19,205 nucleotides of DNA from an uncultured Clostridia bacterium (lineage in GTDB: Bacteria > Bacillota > Clostridia > UBA1381 > UMGS1253). The notes under the pieces are model-generated. The model saw nothing but the letters and a program-made list of their open reading frames with translations, was not told the DNA's origin and made no database searches. Made by a program: the position numbers and the translations under genes. The DNA is taken from assembly GCA_934457145.1 (NCBI GenBank), contig CAKSHP010000032.1, positions 1 to 19,205 on the forward strand, read 5' to 3'. Positions 6,268 through 13,704 of the stretch are shown here, piece after piece; position 1 is the first letter of the stretch, and each line of letters begins with the position of its first letter.

Positions 6268-7398
6268 TTATTCAATTATAACACTCAGGCTTGCCGAATC
6301 CCAGCTTACATCATATCCGAAGCACTCTGCAATAAACCTTGCCGGCAGCAGCGTGCGGTTATTTACAATCTGCGGAGCCGCATCCATTTCGATAGCCTCG
6401 CCGTTTACAACAGCAGTTTTCGAGCCGATATTCATTTTAATTGTTGTGGCATCGTTTACAATCGTGATTTCATTTGTGTCATGATTAAAACCAACATCGC
6501 AGCCAAGCGTTTCCGCAACCGCTCTTACCGGTATAAGTGTGCGGTTATTTTCAACAACCGGCAGCACATTGTTGTACTGTGAATAGTCAACACTTTTACC
6601 CGCTACAAAAGTATCTATTGAAATGTCGCCGAGCTTTTCTTTTATTTTTGCAAGTTCGTTTAAAATCTCCTGTCTTTTGTCTTTTCCGACTTCCTTGAAA
6701 AATGCCTTTATTTCCTTAAGGTATTCTTTTGCATCTTTTTTTGCTGCATCAATGGCATCCTTTATTTTATCAAGATGTTTTCTGATATCCGATTTTTCTT
6801 CGGTTTTATCTGTTTTGTCATCTTTTGTGTCTTTATCAGTCTTATCATCTTTTACCTCGGTTTTGTCTTCGCTTGTTTTGTCGTCCTTTACCTCGGTTTT
6901 GCCTTCACTTGTTTTGTCATCCTTTACCTCGGTTTTGCCTTCACTTGTTTTGTCATCCTTTGCCTCGGTTTTGCCTTCACTTGTTTTGTCATCCTTTACC
7001 TCGGTTTTGCCTTCACTTGTTTTGTCATCCTTTACTTCGGTTTTGTCTTCACTTGTTTTGTCGTCCTTTACCTCGGTTTTATCCTCGCTTGTCTTGTCGT
7101 CTTTTACCTCGGTTTTATCCTCGCTTGTCTTGTCGTCTTTTACCTCGGTTTTATCCTCGCTTGTCTTGTCGTCTTTTGCCTCGGTTTTATCCTCGTCTGT
7201 CTTGTCATCTTTTGCCTCGACTTTGTCCCCTGACGGTGCATCAGCCTTTGTTTCTGTTTTATCTGATGAAGAAACGCTTTCACTTTGCGACTCCGACACA
7301 CTTTCGGAAGTTTTTTCTTCATCGGCATACACAAACAATGCCGTGTTTGTCATTGCAAAAACTGCTGCTAAAAATAATGCTGCTAATTTCTTTTTCAT
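6268..7398 (-). CDS. secreted Lys/Asp/Thr repeat protein with copper amine oxidase N-like domain
   Basis: This is a 376-residue exported protein. The signal peptide covers 1-25 (MKKKLAALFL..., cleavage near VYA/DEE), then a Ser/Glu-rich stretch to about 68. Ten tandem 12-residue units, consensus E(D/G)KTE(V/A)KDDKTS, fill 69-188. A charged helical segment follows to about 258. The C-terminal ~105 residues contain two copies of the NNRTL(I/L)P(V/A)R motif typical of the Cu_amine_oxidN1 domain, common in clostridial cell-surface proteins; despite the name it is not known to be an enzyme. GGGAG precedes the ATG, and the PHP-domain gene ends 17 bp upstream, so the two are probably cotranscribed. 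The highly charged repeat region is likely extended, possibly crossing the cell wall. Role unknown. Confidence 0.85.
   Translation of the reverse strand: MKKKLAALFLAAVFAMTNTALFVYADEEKTSESVSESQSESVSSSDKTETKADAPSGDKVEAKDDKTDEDKTEAKDDKTSEDKTEVKDDKTSEDKTEVKDDKTSEDKTEVKDDKTSEDKTEVKDDKTSEGKTEVKDDKTSEGKTEAKDDKTSEGKTEVKDDKTSEGKTEVKDDKTSEDKTEVKDDKTDKDTKDDKTDKTEEKSDIRKHLDKIKDAIDAAKKDAKEYLKEIKAFFKEVGKDKRQEILNELAKIKEKLGDISIDTFVAGKSVDYSQYNNVLPVVENNRTLIPVRAVAETLGCDVGFNHDTNEITIVNDATTIKMNIGSKTAVVNGEAIEMDAAPQIVNNRTLLPARFIAECFGYDVSWDSASLSVIIE
6835..7194 (-). repeat. tandem 36-bp minisatellite, ten units, in frame
   Basis: Ten head-to-tail 36-bp units encode the 12-residue repeats of the secreted protein. Units differ by few substitutions, mostly a GAC/GGC (Asp/Gly) swap and a Val/Ala swap. 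Units 6-9 carry Gly and the rest Asp, so the array seems to have grown in blocks. The length is a multiple of three throughout, so copy-number change would keep the frame. Confidence 0.95.
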
Positions 7399-7415
7399 TT
7401 TAACACATCTCCCTT

Positions 7416-8786
7416 TTAGTTTCTACCAAAGAATTTATTATCAAATTTTTTAACTTCTTTTTCCAGTGCTTCAATTACCGGCTTTAAAGTTTTATCATTA
7501 TTATTAAAATACGAAAGCATTGTTGTTCCTGAAGCTGCACAAAGCCTGTCATGAACCGGATAATAATTATGAATTAAAAACTGTGCATACTTCACAAGTC
7601 TGAAAGGTCCTATAGCTCTTATATTTTCGCCCGGCAAACTTTCAACCGCAACACTGTATAAATCACAAACCGCCTCGCTTACCGAGTCTTTATCTTTTAC
7701 AAATGCAATAGTTTGGTGATCTCCGAAACAACTTATACCGTGCTGATATGAACTGTGGCTGTCTGTTGAGCCGGTTATCGGGATTTTTAAGCCTTCTGCG
7801 CGCATCTGATAATAAAGCGCTGTCTGTAAATTGTTTTCTTCAGGTTTATTTCCTCCCAAAACCTCATATGCATCAAAATATCCTCTTTTAAAAACTTCAA
7901 CCGCGATTTTTGTCGGGCAGTTATAACAGTGGCGCACCGTCCAGTACGGGTGGGCAAAAATCGAAATTCCGCCGCTTTTTCGTATTTCATCTGTTATATA
8001 TTTATACCATGCAACCTCTTCGGCATCTCTGCCGGAAATTCCGGTTATATTTTTTGCCTCTTCTTTTACAATACTTTTTGCTTTTTCACGATTTTTTAAA
8101 ATTATATCATTAACGCTGTGTTTTCCGCCGAAATTAACAACGTGAAATCTGCCGAAATATTTGTTATGTACTTCCTCGCCGCAATAAATGCTCATATTAT
8201 GGTTAAACTCTTCAAAGCGCTTTTTTGCCTGAACGGACGAATCATAGTAATGATGGTCTGTGATTGCAAGATAGTCATACCCTTCTTTTCTGTATGCTGC
8301 GCAAACCGCCTCGGGAGGCTCTTCTCCGTCTGATGCGGAGGAATGAACATGCATATCGCCTTTTAAAGGAATTCTTTTATAAAGATCTTCTTTTAAAGAA
8401 TATATGCTAAAGGTTATCCCGCGTTCCATTTCCGTTAAATCCCACGCACCCTCATATGCAAGGCGCGTTTTATTTAAATGTTTTTTTTGCTCCGGAAAAG
8501 CACAAACAACTATCTCCCATTCCTGTTCTTCTTTGAATTCATACTCAAACTCAATCACGCCGTTTTTCGGATAAACCAAAACAGGTTCTCTTTTATATTT
8601 GCTCAAAGTGAAATCTTCGTCAATCTCACAGTCCGGGCACTCTTTTGCACATACTGTCACGCTGTATTTTACATCATCAAAAAATCTGTAATAATCTCCG
8701 TGACCTTTTATTGATATTTTGCTTTTTTTGTCTGCCTGTACCACCGACGGCACAACTTCAAAATTCAAAAGTGCTTTTTTTATCAC
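7416..8786 (-). CDS. PHP-domain phosphoesterase-like protein
   Basis: This is a 456-residue, probably cytoplasmic protein. The first ~135 residues form a beta-rich domain that I do not recognise. The PHP metallo-phosphoesterase domain follows with its four metal-ligand motifs: GDMHVHSSASDG (His146, His148), AITDHH (Asp177, His178), FAHPYW (His279) and GSTDSHS (Asp342, His344). PHP enzymes hydrolyse phosphate esters such as histidinol phosphate or nucleotides; this one's substrate cannot be told. I chose the GTG at 8786, with AAGGGAG about eight bases upstream. The frame is open from a TTG at 8825, but that lies upstream of the predicted transcription start. It shares a transcript with the secreted repeat-protein gene. 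Confidence 0.88.
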   Translation of the reverse strand: MIKKALLNFEVVPSVVQADKKSKISIKGHGDYYRFFDDVKYSVTVCAKECPDCEIDEDFTLSKYKREPVLVYPKNGVIEFEYEFKEEQEWEIVVCAFPEQKKHLNKTRLAYEGAWDLTEMERGITFSIYSLKEDLYKRIPLKGDMHVHSSASDGEEPPEAVCAAYRKEGYDYLAITDHHYYDSSVQAKKRFEEFNHNMSIYCGEEVHNKYFGRFHVVNFGGKHSVNDIILKNREKAKSIVKEEAKNITGISGRDAEEVAWYKYITDEIRKSGGISIFAHPYWTVRHCYNCPTKIAVEVFKRGYFDAYEVLGGNKPEENNLQTALYYQMRAEGLKIPITGSTDSHSSYQHGISCFGDHQTIAFVKDKDSVSEAVCDLYSVAVESLPGENIRAIGPFRLVKYAQFLIHNYYPVHDRLCAASGTTMLSYFNNNDKTLKPVIEALEKEVKKFDNKFFGRN

Positions 8787-8827
8787 ACATGTCACTCCCT
8801 TAAAACCTTTATATTTTTGTTTCAAAT

Positions 8828-8856
8828 ATTATAACACAACGCATTTGTTATTTCAA
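8828..8856 (-). promoter_or_regulatory. promoter of the PHP gene
   Basis: The minus strand has TTGAAA (8856-8851), a 17-bp spacer and TATAAT (8833-8828). Transcription would begin near 8821, which supports translation from the GTG at 8786 rather than from the TTG at 8825. Confidence 0.8.
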
Positions 8857-8885
8857 CAGCTGTCAAAACTTTTTTAAAAATTATT

Positions 8886-8933
8886 AACAAAAACGGATTC
8901 GCAGCAAAGCAAAACCTGTCTTGCCGCAAATCC
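8886..8933 (-). terminator. intrinsic terminator after the SPFH gene
   Basis: A stem of about 14 bp with two G·U pairs in minus RNA (arms beginning GGATT and ending AATCC, 8895-8933) is followed by GTTTTTGTT in the minus direction, right after the SPFH stop codon. Confidence 0.8.
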
Positions 8934-8944
8934 ATCTTAACATT

Positions 8945-9871
8945 TTATTTTTCAATAAATTCTTTAACGCTTGCAGCAAGTCCCGCAACCGACGCAATCT
9001 CAGACGGTACAATGAGTTTTGTTGCTTTGCCGTCTGCCACTTTTTCAAGCGTTTCAAATGATTTTATCGCAAGCACCGCCTTTGACGGCTCTGCCTCGTT
9101 TATAAGTTTTATTCCTTCTGCCGTTGCTTTTTGAACCTTAAGAATTGCTTCCGCTTCACCTTCAGCCTCTCTTATTGCTGCTTCCTTTTTAGCCTCAGCT
9201 TCCAAAATTGCAGCAGCTTTTGCCGCTTCTGCTTCCAAAATCTTAGATTCTTTTTCGCCTTCTGCAACAAGCACTGTTGAACGTTTTTCGCCTTCTGCCT
9301 TTAAAATAGACTCTCTTCTCTCTCTTTCGGCTTTCATTTGCTTTTCCATTGCCTCCTGAATGGCTTTGGGCGGCATAATGTTTTTAAGCTCAACACGGTT
9401 AATCTTTATTCCCCACGGATCTGTTGCAACATCTAATATAGAACGCATTTTTGTGTTTATAGTATCGCGTGAGGTTAAAGTTTGGTCAAGTTCTAAGTCA
9501 CCTATAATATTTCTGAGAGTTGTTGCCGTGAGGTTTTCTATTGCCGACATCGGATTTTCAACGCCGTATGCATAAAGCTTTGCATCAGTAATCTGAAAAT
9601 ACACAACCGTGTCGATCTGCATGGTAACGTTATCCTTTGTGATAACAGGCTGCGGCTCAAAGTCAACAACCTGTTCTTTTAAGCTGACGATTTTTGCAAC
9701 CCTTTCAATAAACGGAATTTTAAAGTGAAGTCCGACCGTCCATGTTGCTTTAAACGCTCCCAGCCTTTCAACAACATAAGTTGATGCCTGCGGCACAATC
9801 CTGATATTGCGCACAACCACAATTAAAATAAATATCAAAAAAATCAAAAGTAAATAACCTTCATATTCCAT
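8945..9871 (-). CDS. SPFH/band 7 (stomatin-like) membrane protein
   Basis: This is a 308-residue protein. One N-terminal transmembrane helix (about 5-21) is followed by an SPFH/band 7 domain (about 24-185), with the family's ERLGAF near 35-40 and the DxDTVVYFQI strand near 86-95. An Ala/Glu-rich coiled coil (about 178-255) and a short C-terminal tail complete it. Such stomatin/QmcA-type proteins form oligomeric scaffolds in membrane microdomains. The nfeD-like gene ends 12 bp upstream, the standard pairing for this family, and the SPFH start has AAGGAGG in front. Family is certain; physiological role is not determined. Confidence 0.93.
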   Translation of the reverse strand: MEYEGYLLLIFLIFILIVVVRNIRIVPQASTYVVERLGAFKATWTVGLHFKIPFIERVAKIVSLKEQVVDFEPQPVITKDNVTMQIDTVVYFQITDAKLYAYGVENPMSAIENLTATTLRNIIGDLELDQTLTSRDTINTKMRSILDVATDPWGIKINRVELKNIMPPKAIQEAMEKQMKAERERRESILKAEGEKRSTVLVAEGEKESKILEAEAAKAAAILEAEAKKEAAIREAEGEAEAILKVQKATAEGIKLINEAEPSKAVLAIKSFETLEKVADGKATKLIVPSEIASVAGLAASVKEFIEK

Positions 9872-9883
9872 GTCTTTTCCTCC

Positions 9884-10366
9884 TTAATTTTCTTTGTTTT
9901 CTCCGTTTCTTTTTGACGCTATTGAGCTTAGCGGATTTTCACTGTGAACAACAACAAGCTTTACACCGCTGATTGCCGCGACTTCAACCAATTCGCCCTT
10001 GTCAATAGTTTCGCCCACTCTTGAAACCGCACTCCATTCGTTGCCCTTTATCATAACGGCTCCGCTGCCGGAAACGGGATCGATTTTCTGCGTTACAATC
10101 GCAGGTTTTCCTATAAGTGCATCGGCATTTGTGGCAACTTTTTTTGTTTTAAACAGGTTTTTTGCATACTTTTTAGTGAGAATAAGGCTGACTGCCGACA
10201 CCAAAGCAAACACAGCTATGCACACTTCGCTTCCCACTCCGAAAAGCGAGCACACAAACGCCACCGTTGCGCCGAGCGCAAACCAAATACAAACAAGCGC
10301 AGTTGTGCAAGCTTCCAGCACATATAAAGCTATGCTCACCAAAAGCCAAGTTACGCTGCCGTTCAT
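9884..10366 (-). CDS. NfeD-family membrane protein
   Basis: This is a 160-residue protein with three or so hydrophobic helices in the first 65 residues and a soluble OB-fold beta-barrel in the last 75 (from about residue 82, LIGKPAIVTQKI to VKLVVVHS). This is the short NfeD form without the ClpP-like protease domain. NfeD proteins are made with SPFH proteins and interact with them, and here the SPFH gene follows after 12 bp. The ATG has AGAGGCGGTGG upstream. The gene has its own promoter at 10402-10430. Confidence 0.9.
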   Translation of the reverse strand: MNGSVTWLLVSIALYVLEACTTALVCIWFALGATVAFVCSLFGVGSEVCIAVFALVSAVSLILTKKYAKNLFKTKKVATNADALIGKPAIVTQKIDPVSGSGAVMIKGNEWSAVSRVGETIDKGELVEVAAISGVKLVVVHSENPLSSIASKRNGENKEN

Positions 10367-10401
10367 AATACCACCGCCTCTGCAATTTATACTACAATTA
10401 G

Positions 10402-10430
10402 ATTATACAATACATATTATATAAAATCAA
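10402..10430 (-). promoter_or_regulatory. promoter of the nfeD-SPFH operon
   Basis: The minus strand shows TTGATT (10430-10425), a 17-bp spacer and TATAAT (10407-10402), 36 bp upstream of the NfeD ATG. A 6-bp inverted repeat, TGTATC/GATACA (10447-10452 and 10459-10464), lies just upstream and could be an operator or, in the minus direction where TTTTTAT follows, a weak terminator. Confidence 0.75.
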
Positions 10431-10500
10431 TATATTTTTATAAAAATGTATCACAAAAGATACACCTTTTACATATGATTATAGCAGAGGAAACTCAAAT

Positions 10501-10518
10501 ATGCATATTTTATGCTAA
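10501..10518 (+). other. possible five-codon leader peptide MHILC
   Basis: AGAGGA at 10486-10491 lies nine bases before an ATG that starts a five-codon frame (Met-His-Ile-Leu-Cys) ending in TAA. It lies at the head of a hairpin-rich leader upstream of a cysteine-rich protein gene. So short a frame can arise by chance, so this is only a candidate. Confidence 0.25.
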
Positions 10519-10534
10519 GTTTTCGGCAGAAGGC

Positions 10535-10644
10535 GCGCGGCAAAATAAAGCATTTGCCGCGCACCCTGAAGATTAAATTGTCCGCATGATTTTTAAATGC
10601 GTGCGGACAAAAAACTCTTATCATTTCTGCTCTGCGGATAAGAG
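10535..10644 (+). promoter_or_regulatory. three consecutive hairpins in the leader of the Cys-rich gene
   Basis: The 264-bp gap between the nfeD promoter and the plus-strand gene at 10696 holds three stem-loops: a perfect 10-bp stem GCGCGGCAAA/TTTGCCGCGC (10535-10544, 10553-10562), an 11-bp stem starting TTGTCCGCATG (10578-10588, 10600-10610, one G·U) and a perfect 8-bp stem CTCTTATC/GATAAGAG (10615-10622, 10637-10644). None has a plus-strand T run, so they are not simple terminators. They match no riboswitch I know. No clear sigma-A promoter for the plus strand is visible. Confidence 0.55.
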
Positions 10645-10695
10645 AAATTTTATTAAAATTTGTGCCGGCGCAGAGCGGCGGAATGGAGTTTTTAT

Positions 10696-11535
10696 ATGGC
10701 AGAAAAATTGTCAACGGCAGAAAACAGATTTGCAGACAGATGTTCAGAAGACGACAGCGTTTGCATACATGCAAATAAAATTTACGACCAGTGCAGAGAC
10801 AAAGACTGTCTTACAGATTTAAGAGTTTATCTCACTTCCTCCGGCCAGGAGCTTGTAAACAATGCGATAAGCGTTAAGGTACGCAAGGCTGAAATTTTAT
10901 GGATTTATTCCGATATAGAAGCGGTTCAGTTTAACCGCGGTTTCTACAGCGTTGATTTAAGATACTATTTCAAAATCACCTTAGACGTGTTTGCAGGAGT
11001 CGGCAGGCCGTGCAAAGTTGAAGGACTCGCCACCTTTGACAAAAAAGTTATCCTCTACGGTTCAGAAGGAACAACAAAAGTCTTTTCTTCAACAATGGTA
11101 AGCGGCGGCATAGATATTTTGGGCAAGCAAAAATCAAATATGCCTATTGCAAGCATTGAAGTTGTTGAACCTATTGCTCTTTCTTCAAAGGTTGTTGAGC
11201 CGACGGATCCCTGCTGCAACTGCTGCTGCGAAACGGATTTGTCAACCGTTCCCGCCGACATTTGCAACGCTTTTTCGGACGGACTGATTTTTAACGGCGA
11301 TAACAAGAGAGTGTTTGTAAGTCTTGGTATTTTTTCAATTGTAAGACTTGAACGCAGCGTTCAGCTCCTTGTTCCGTCTTATGATTTTTGTATTCCGCAA
11401 AAAGAGTGCGTGACTGCAACAGACGAAAATCCGTGCGATTTGTTTGAGCGCATAGAATTTCCGATAGACGAGTTTTTTCCGCCTGTTAAAAGCGATGACT
11501 GCGACTGCAAGCCCCGCTGCGGCTGTAACGATTAA
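10696..11535 (+). CDS. conserved-looking cysteine-rich protein of unknown function
   Basis: This is a 279-residue soluble protein without signal peptide or transmembrane helix. I do not recognise a named domain, though the N-terminal half (HANKIYDQCRDKDCLTDLRVYL, residues 25-46) resembles hypothetical proteins of Clostridia from memory. It has 18 cysteines, in clusters: C16, C23, C33, C38; five within 173-178 (CCNCCC); and a C-terminal set at 269, 271, 275 and 277 ending CGCND. Between them are beta-rich segments. The start at 10696 (MAEKLSTAE) has GGAG seven bases upstream; the frame is open further back but without a binding site. It stands alone, divergent from nfeD, and ends at a strong terminator. 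A spore-coat or metal-binding role is possible, but that is a guess. Confidence 0.8.
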   Translation: MAEKLSTAENRFADRCSEDDSVCIHANKIYDQCRDKDCLTDLRVYLTSSGQELVNNAISVKVRKAEILWIYSDIEAVQFNRGFYSVDLRYYFKITLDVFAGVGRPCKVEGLATFDKKVILYGSEGTTKVFSSTMVSGGIDILGKQKSNMPIASIEVVEPIALSSKVVEPTDPCCNCCCETDLSTVPADICNAFSDGLIFNGDNKRVFVSLGIFSIVRLERSVQLLVPSYDFCIPQKECVTATDENPCDLFERIEFPIDEFFPPVKSDDCDCKPRCGCND

Positions 11536-11556
11536 AAAAGCTTTATAAAATACTTT

Positions 11557-11599
11557 GCCCCCGTTTTTCTCTTTTTCGAGGAAAACGGGGGCATTTTTT
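11557..11599 (+). terminator. strong intrinsic terminator of the Cys-rich gene
   Basis: A 15-bp GC-rich stem (GCCCCCG... to ...CGGGGGC, 11557-11592) is followed by ATTTTTT in the plus direction. It lies between two convergent genes; in the minus direction the T run is poor, so its main role is for the plus-strand gene. Confidence 0.9.
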
Positions 11600-11609
11600 C
11601 TTATTTTTA

Positions 11610-12173
11610 TTAATTATTTTTCGGCTCGCCGTTTTTATCAAACAGCGGAAGCGGAGCAAGCACAGTTATATCTTCTCTTTCTATTGCTTCGCCCTCTGCC
11701 AGCACAGCCATTTTGCCGACTATATTTCCGCCGACCTTTTCAACCAAAACTTCCAGCGCTTTAAGCGACTCGCCCGTGCTGATAACATCATCGACAATTA
11801 AAACTCTTTTGCCTTTAATCTTATCAATTTCATCCTGACCGACGCAAAGCACCTGCTGATGATCTGTTGTGATTGAGTTCACGTGTGTAAATGTCACGTT
11901 TTTCATATAAAGTTTCGGGCCTTTTCTTGCAACTATATAATCATTTATGCCTGCCTGACGAGACATCTCATACAAAAGCGGAATACCCTTTGATTCGGCA
12001 GTTATCATAATGTCAAACTCGGGCGCTTTTTTCAAAAGCTCTCTTGCACATTCAATTGTCATTTCCACATCGCCGAACATAATAAATGCAGCAATATATA
12101 ACTCATCGTTAATTTTGCACAGCGGCAGTTTTCTTTTAAGCCCCGCTATTTCCATTTCATAAAATTCTTTCAT
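11610..12173 (-). CDS. purine phosphoribosyltransferase (adenine/xanthine type)
   Basis: This is a 187-residue cytoplasmic enzyme expected to join a purine base to PRPP. The PRPP-binding motif VLIVDDVISTGES at 124-136 is intact, and the preceding AESKGIPL (59-66) and VARKGPKLYM (81-90) segments match the adenine phosphoribosyltransferase fold. It is slightly longer than typical Apt (about 170 residues), so a xanthine or other purine specificity is possible; I leave the symbol out. The gene for an AzgA-type purine permease lies upstream on the same strand, suggesting uptake followed by salvage. GGAG precedes the ATG. No own promoter is visible, so it probably depends on read-through past the hairpin at 12228-12261. 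Confidence 0.85.
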   Translation of the reverse strand: MKEFYEMEIAGLKRKLPLCKINDELYIAAFIMFGDVEMTIECARELLKKAPEFDIMITAESKGIPLLYEMSRQAGINDYIVARKGPKLYMKNVTFTHVNSITTDHQQVLCVGQDEIDKIKGKRVLIVDDVISTGESLKALEVLVEKVGGNIVGKMAVLAEGEAIEREDITVLAPLPLFDKNGEPKNN

Positions 12174-12227
12174 TTACTAACTCTCCATTCCGCCCTGCGG
12201 CACAAATTCAAAAAGCCAAAACAAACG

Positions 12228-12261
12228 ATTAGTCCCAAAGCTTTCGCACTTCGGGACTAAT
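12228..12261 (-). terminator. hairpin between the permease and phosphoribosyltransferase genes, partial terminator
   Basis: The arms ATTAGTCCC and GGGACTAAT extend to a continuous 13-bp stem in minus RNA through one G·U pair, which would be a C·A mismatch in plus RNA. The minus direction continues CGTTTGTTTTGGCTTTTT, an interrupted T-rich tract, so termination is probably leaky. A better T run faces the plus direction, but no plus-strand gene enters from the left. Confidence 0.6.
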
Positions 12262-12297
12262 TTTTTTAATTATTGAAATACTGTCTTTAGTTAAACT

Positions 12298-13638
12298 TTA
12301 CATAACCTGTGTGATATAATAGAGTGCAAACAATGCAGTCGAAATCCACATAACAGGCTTAATATCTTTGATTTTACCTGTGAAAATCTTAAGGATTACC
12401 CAAGAAAGCATACCAAACATGATACCGTTTGAAATAGAATATGTAAACGGCATTATGATTATTGCCATGCATCCGCCGATAGCGTCTGCAACATCGCCGT
12501 CAAATGACATTTTCTTAACGCTGCTCATCATAAGGAATGCAACGTAAAGCATAGCCGGAGTTGTTGCAAATGAAGGAATTGCAAGGAATATCGGAGAAAG
12601 AACCAAAGCAACGATAAACAATATTGCTGTTGTAAGCGATGTGAGACCTGTTCTTCCGCCTGCTGCAACGCCTGCGCTTGATTCAACATAGCTTGTAACA
12701 GTTGATGTACCGAGGCATGCGCCGGCAACCGTGCCGACAGCGTCTGCCAAAAGTGCGCCCTTAGCTTTGGGAAGCTCTCCCTTTGAATTTAAGAGATTTC
12801 CTTTTTCTGCAACACCTATAAGCGTACCAACCGTATCGAATATATCCGTAAACAGGAATGTAAACATAATAACCGCAAATGATGCAAAGTTATTTGTTAT
12901 AATGCTAAAGTCAAACTTAAACATATTCGGAGCTTCAAGTTTAAATTCTGTAAAGTGCGGTATAAGCGAATAAACGCCTGCGTCAATATCAACTTTGTAC
13001 CAGCCGATAAGCTCTGCAATAATACCGAGCGCCCATGTTGCAAGGATACCGATTAAAATGTGGCCCGGAACTTTGAAATGGCTGAGTATGCCGATAATCA
13101 AAAGACCTATAATCGACAAAACAAAAGCCGGAGCAGCAAAGTTACCTATACCAACCAATGTAGCATCGTTGTTTATAACAACGCCGGAATTGATTAAAGC
13201 GATAATTGCAATAAACAAACCTATACCGGTTGTGATACCGAGCTTTAAATTGTTAGGTATCTGATTTACCAAAGCTTCTCTGAAATTGCACAAAGAAAGC
13301 AAGATAAATATAATACCTTCAACAAATACAGCCGTTAAAGCCACCTCATAAGAATAACCCAGTGAGCCGCAAACAACAAAAGCAAAAAACGCATTAAGTC
13401 CCATACCGGAAGCCAAAGCTACAGGATAGTTTGCAAAAAACGCCATGCAGATTGTTGCAATAGCTGCCGAAACAGCAGTAGCCGTGAAAATAGAACCCGG
13501 AGTTGCACCTTCGATGCCGCCCAAATATGCGGGATTTACCGCAAGTATGTACGCCATTGCAAGAAATGTCGTGATACCGGCAATAATTTCCTTTTTCACA
13601 GTTGTGTTGTTCTCTTTTAATTTAAACAACTTTTCCAT
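12298..13638 (-). CDS. NCS2-family purine permease (AzgA/PbuG-like)
   Basis: This is a 446-residue integral membrane protein with about 13 hydrophobic segments. It starts with the subfamily signature KKEIIAGITTFLAMAYILAVNP (about 15-36) and contains SGMGLNAFFAF (about 77-87), FTDIFDTVGTLIGVA (about 264-278) and the conserved GTSTVTSYVESSAGVAAGGRTGL region (about 310-332). These are hallmarks of the AzgA branch, which imports adenine, guanine or hypoxanthine by proton symport. AAGGAG lies about 12 bases before the ATG, a slightly long spacing. The phosphoribosyltransferase gene follows after 124 bp. The short leader holds no purine riboswitch. Confidence 0.94.
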   Translation of the reverse strand: MEKLFKLKENNTTVKKEIIAGITTFLAMAYILAVNPAYLGGIEGATPGSIFTATAVSAAIATICMAFFANYPVALASGMGLNAFFAFVVCGSLGYSYEVALTAVFVEGIIFILLSLCNFREALVNQIPNNLKLGITTGIGLFIAIIALINSGVVINNDATLVGIGNFAAPAFVLSIIGLLIIGILSHFKVPGHILIGILATWALGIIAELIGWYKVDIDAGVYSLIPHFTEFKLEAPNMFKFDFSIITNNFASFAVIMFTFLFTDIFDTVGTLIGVAEKGNLLNSKGELPKAKGALLADAVGTVAGACLGTSTVTSYVESSAGVAAGGRTGLTSLTTAILFIVALVLSPIFLAIPSFATTPAMLYVAFLMMSSVKKMSFDGDVADAIGGCMAIIIMPFTYSISNGIMFGMLSWVILKIFTGKIKDIKPVMWISTALFALYYITQVM

Positions 13639-13675
13639 TAAAGAAACACTCTCCTTTTTTTAAAAATACGTATTT

Positions 13676-13704
13676 ATTGTATCGCAAATTTTATCGTTTT
13701 GCAA
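13676..13704 (-). promoter_or_regulatory. promoter of the purine permease gene
   Basis: The minus strand has TTGCAA (13704-13699), a 17-bp spacer and TACAAT (13681-13676). The leader to the ATG at 13638 is only about 30 nt. The 239 bp further upstream (13705-13943) are AT-rich, and I see no gene, riboswitch or clear signal there. Confidence 0.7.

Noticed and set aside
6835..7194. 36-bp repeats considered as a CRISPR array
   Set aside because: The units abut directly with no unique spacers and are in frame inside a secreted protein gene.
6623..7453. Long plus-strand open frame of 276 codons, and two more in other frames, opposite the repeat protein
   Set aside because: They are Ser/Phe/Leu/Cys-rich mirror images of the minus-strand 36-bp repeats. 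A stop-free repeat unit keeps several frames open; no ribosome binding site or family similarity is seen.
10447..10464. TGTATC/GATACA repeat read as the terminator of a small RNA from the nfeD-Cys-rich gap
   Set aside because: The stem is only 6 bp and I found no convincing minus-strand promoter that would start such an RNA; kept only as a possible operator.
10469..10774. Minus-strand 101-codon frame between nfeD and the Cys-rich gene
   Set aside because: It crosses the three hairpins and the start of the plus-strand gene, has no convincing ribosome binding site and no recognisable composition.
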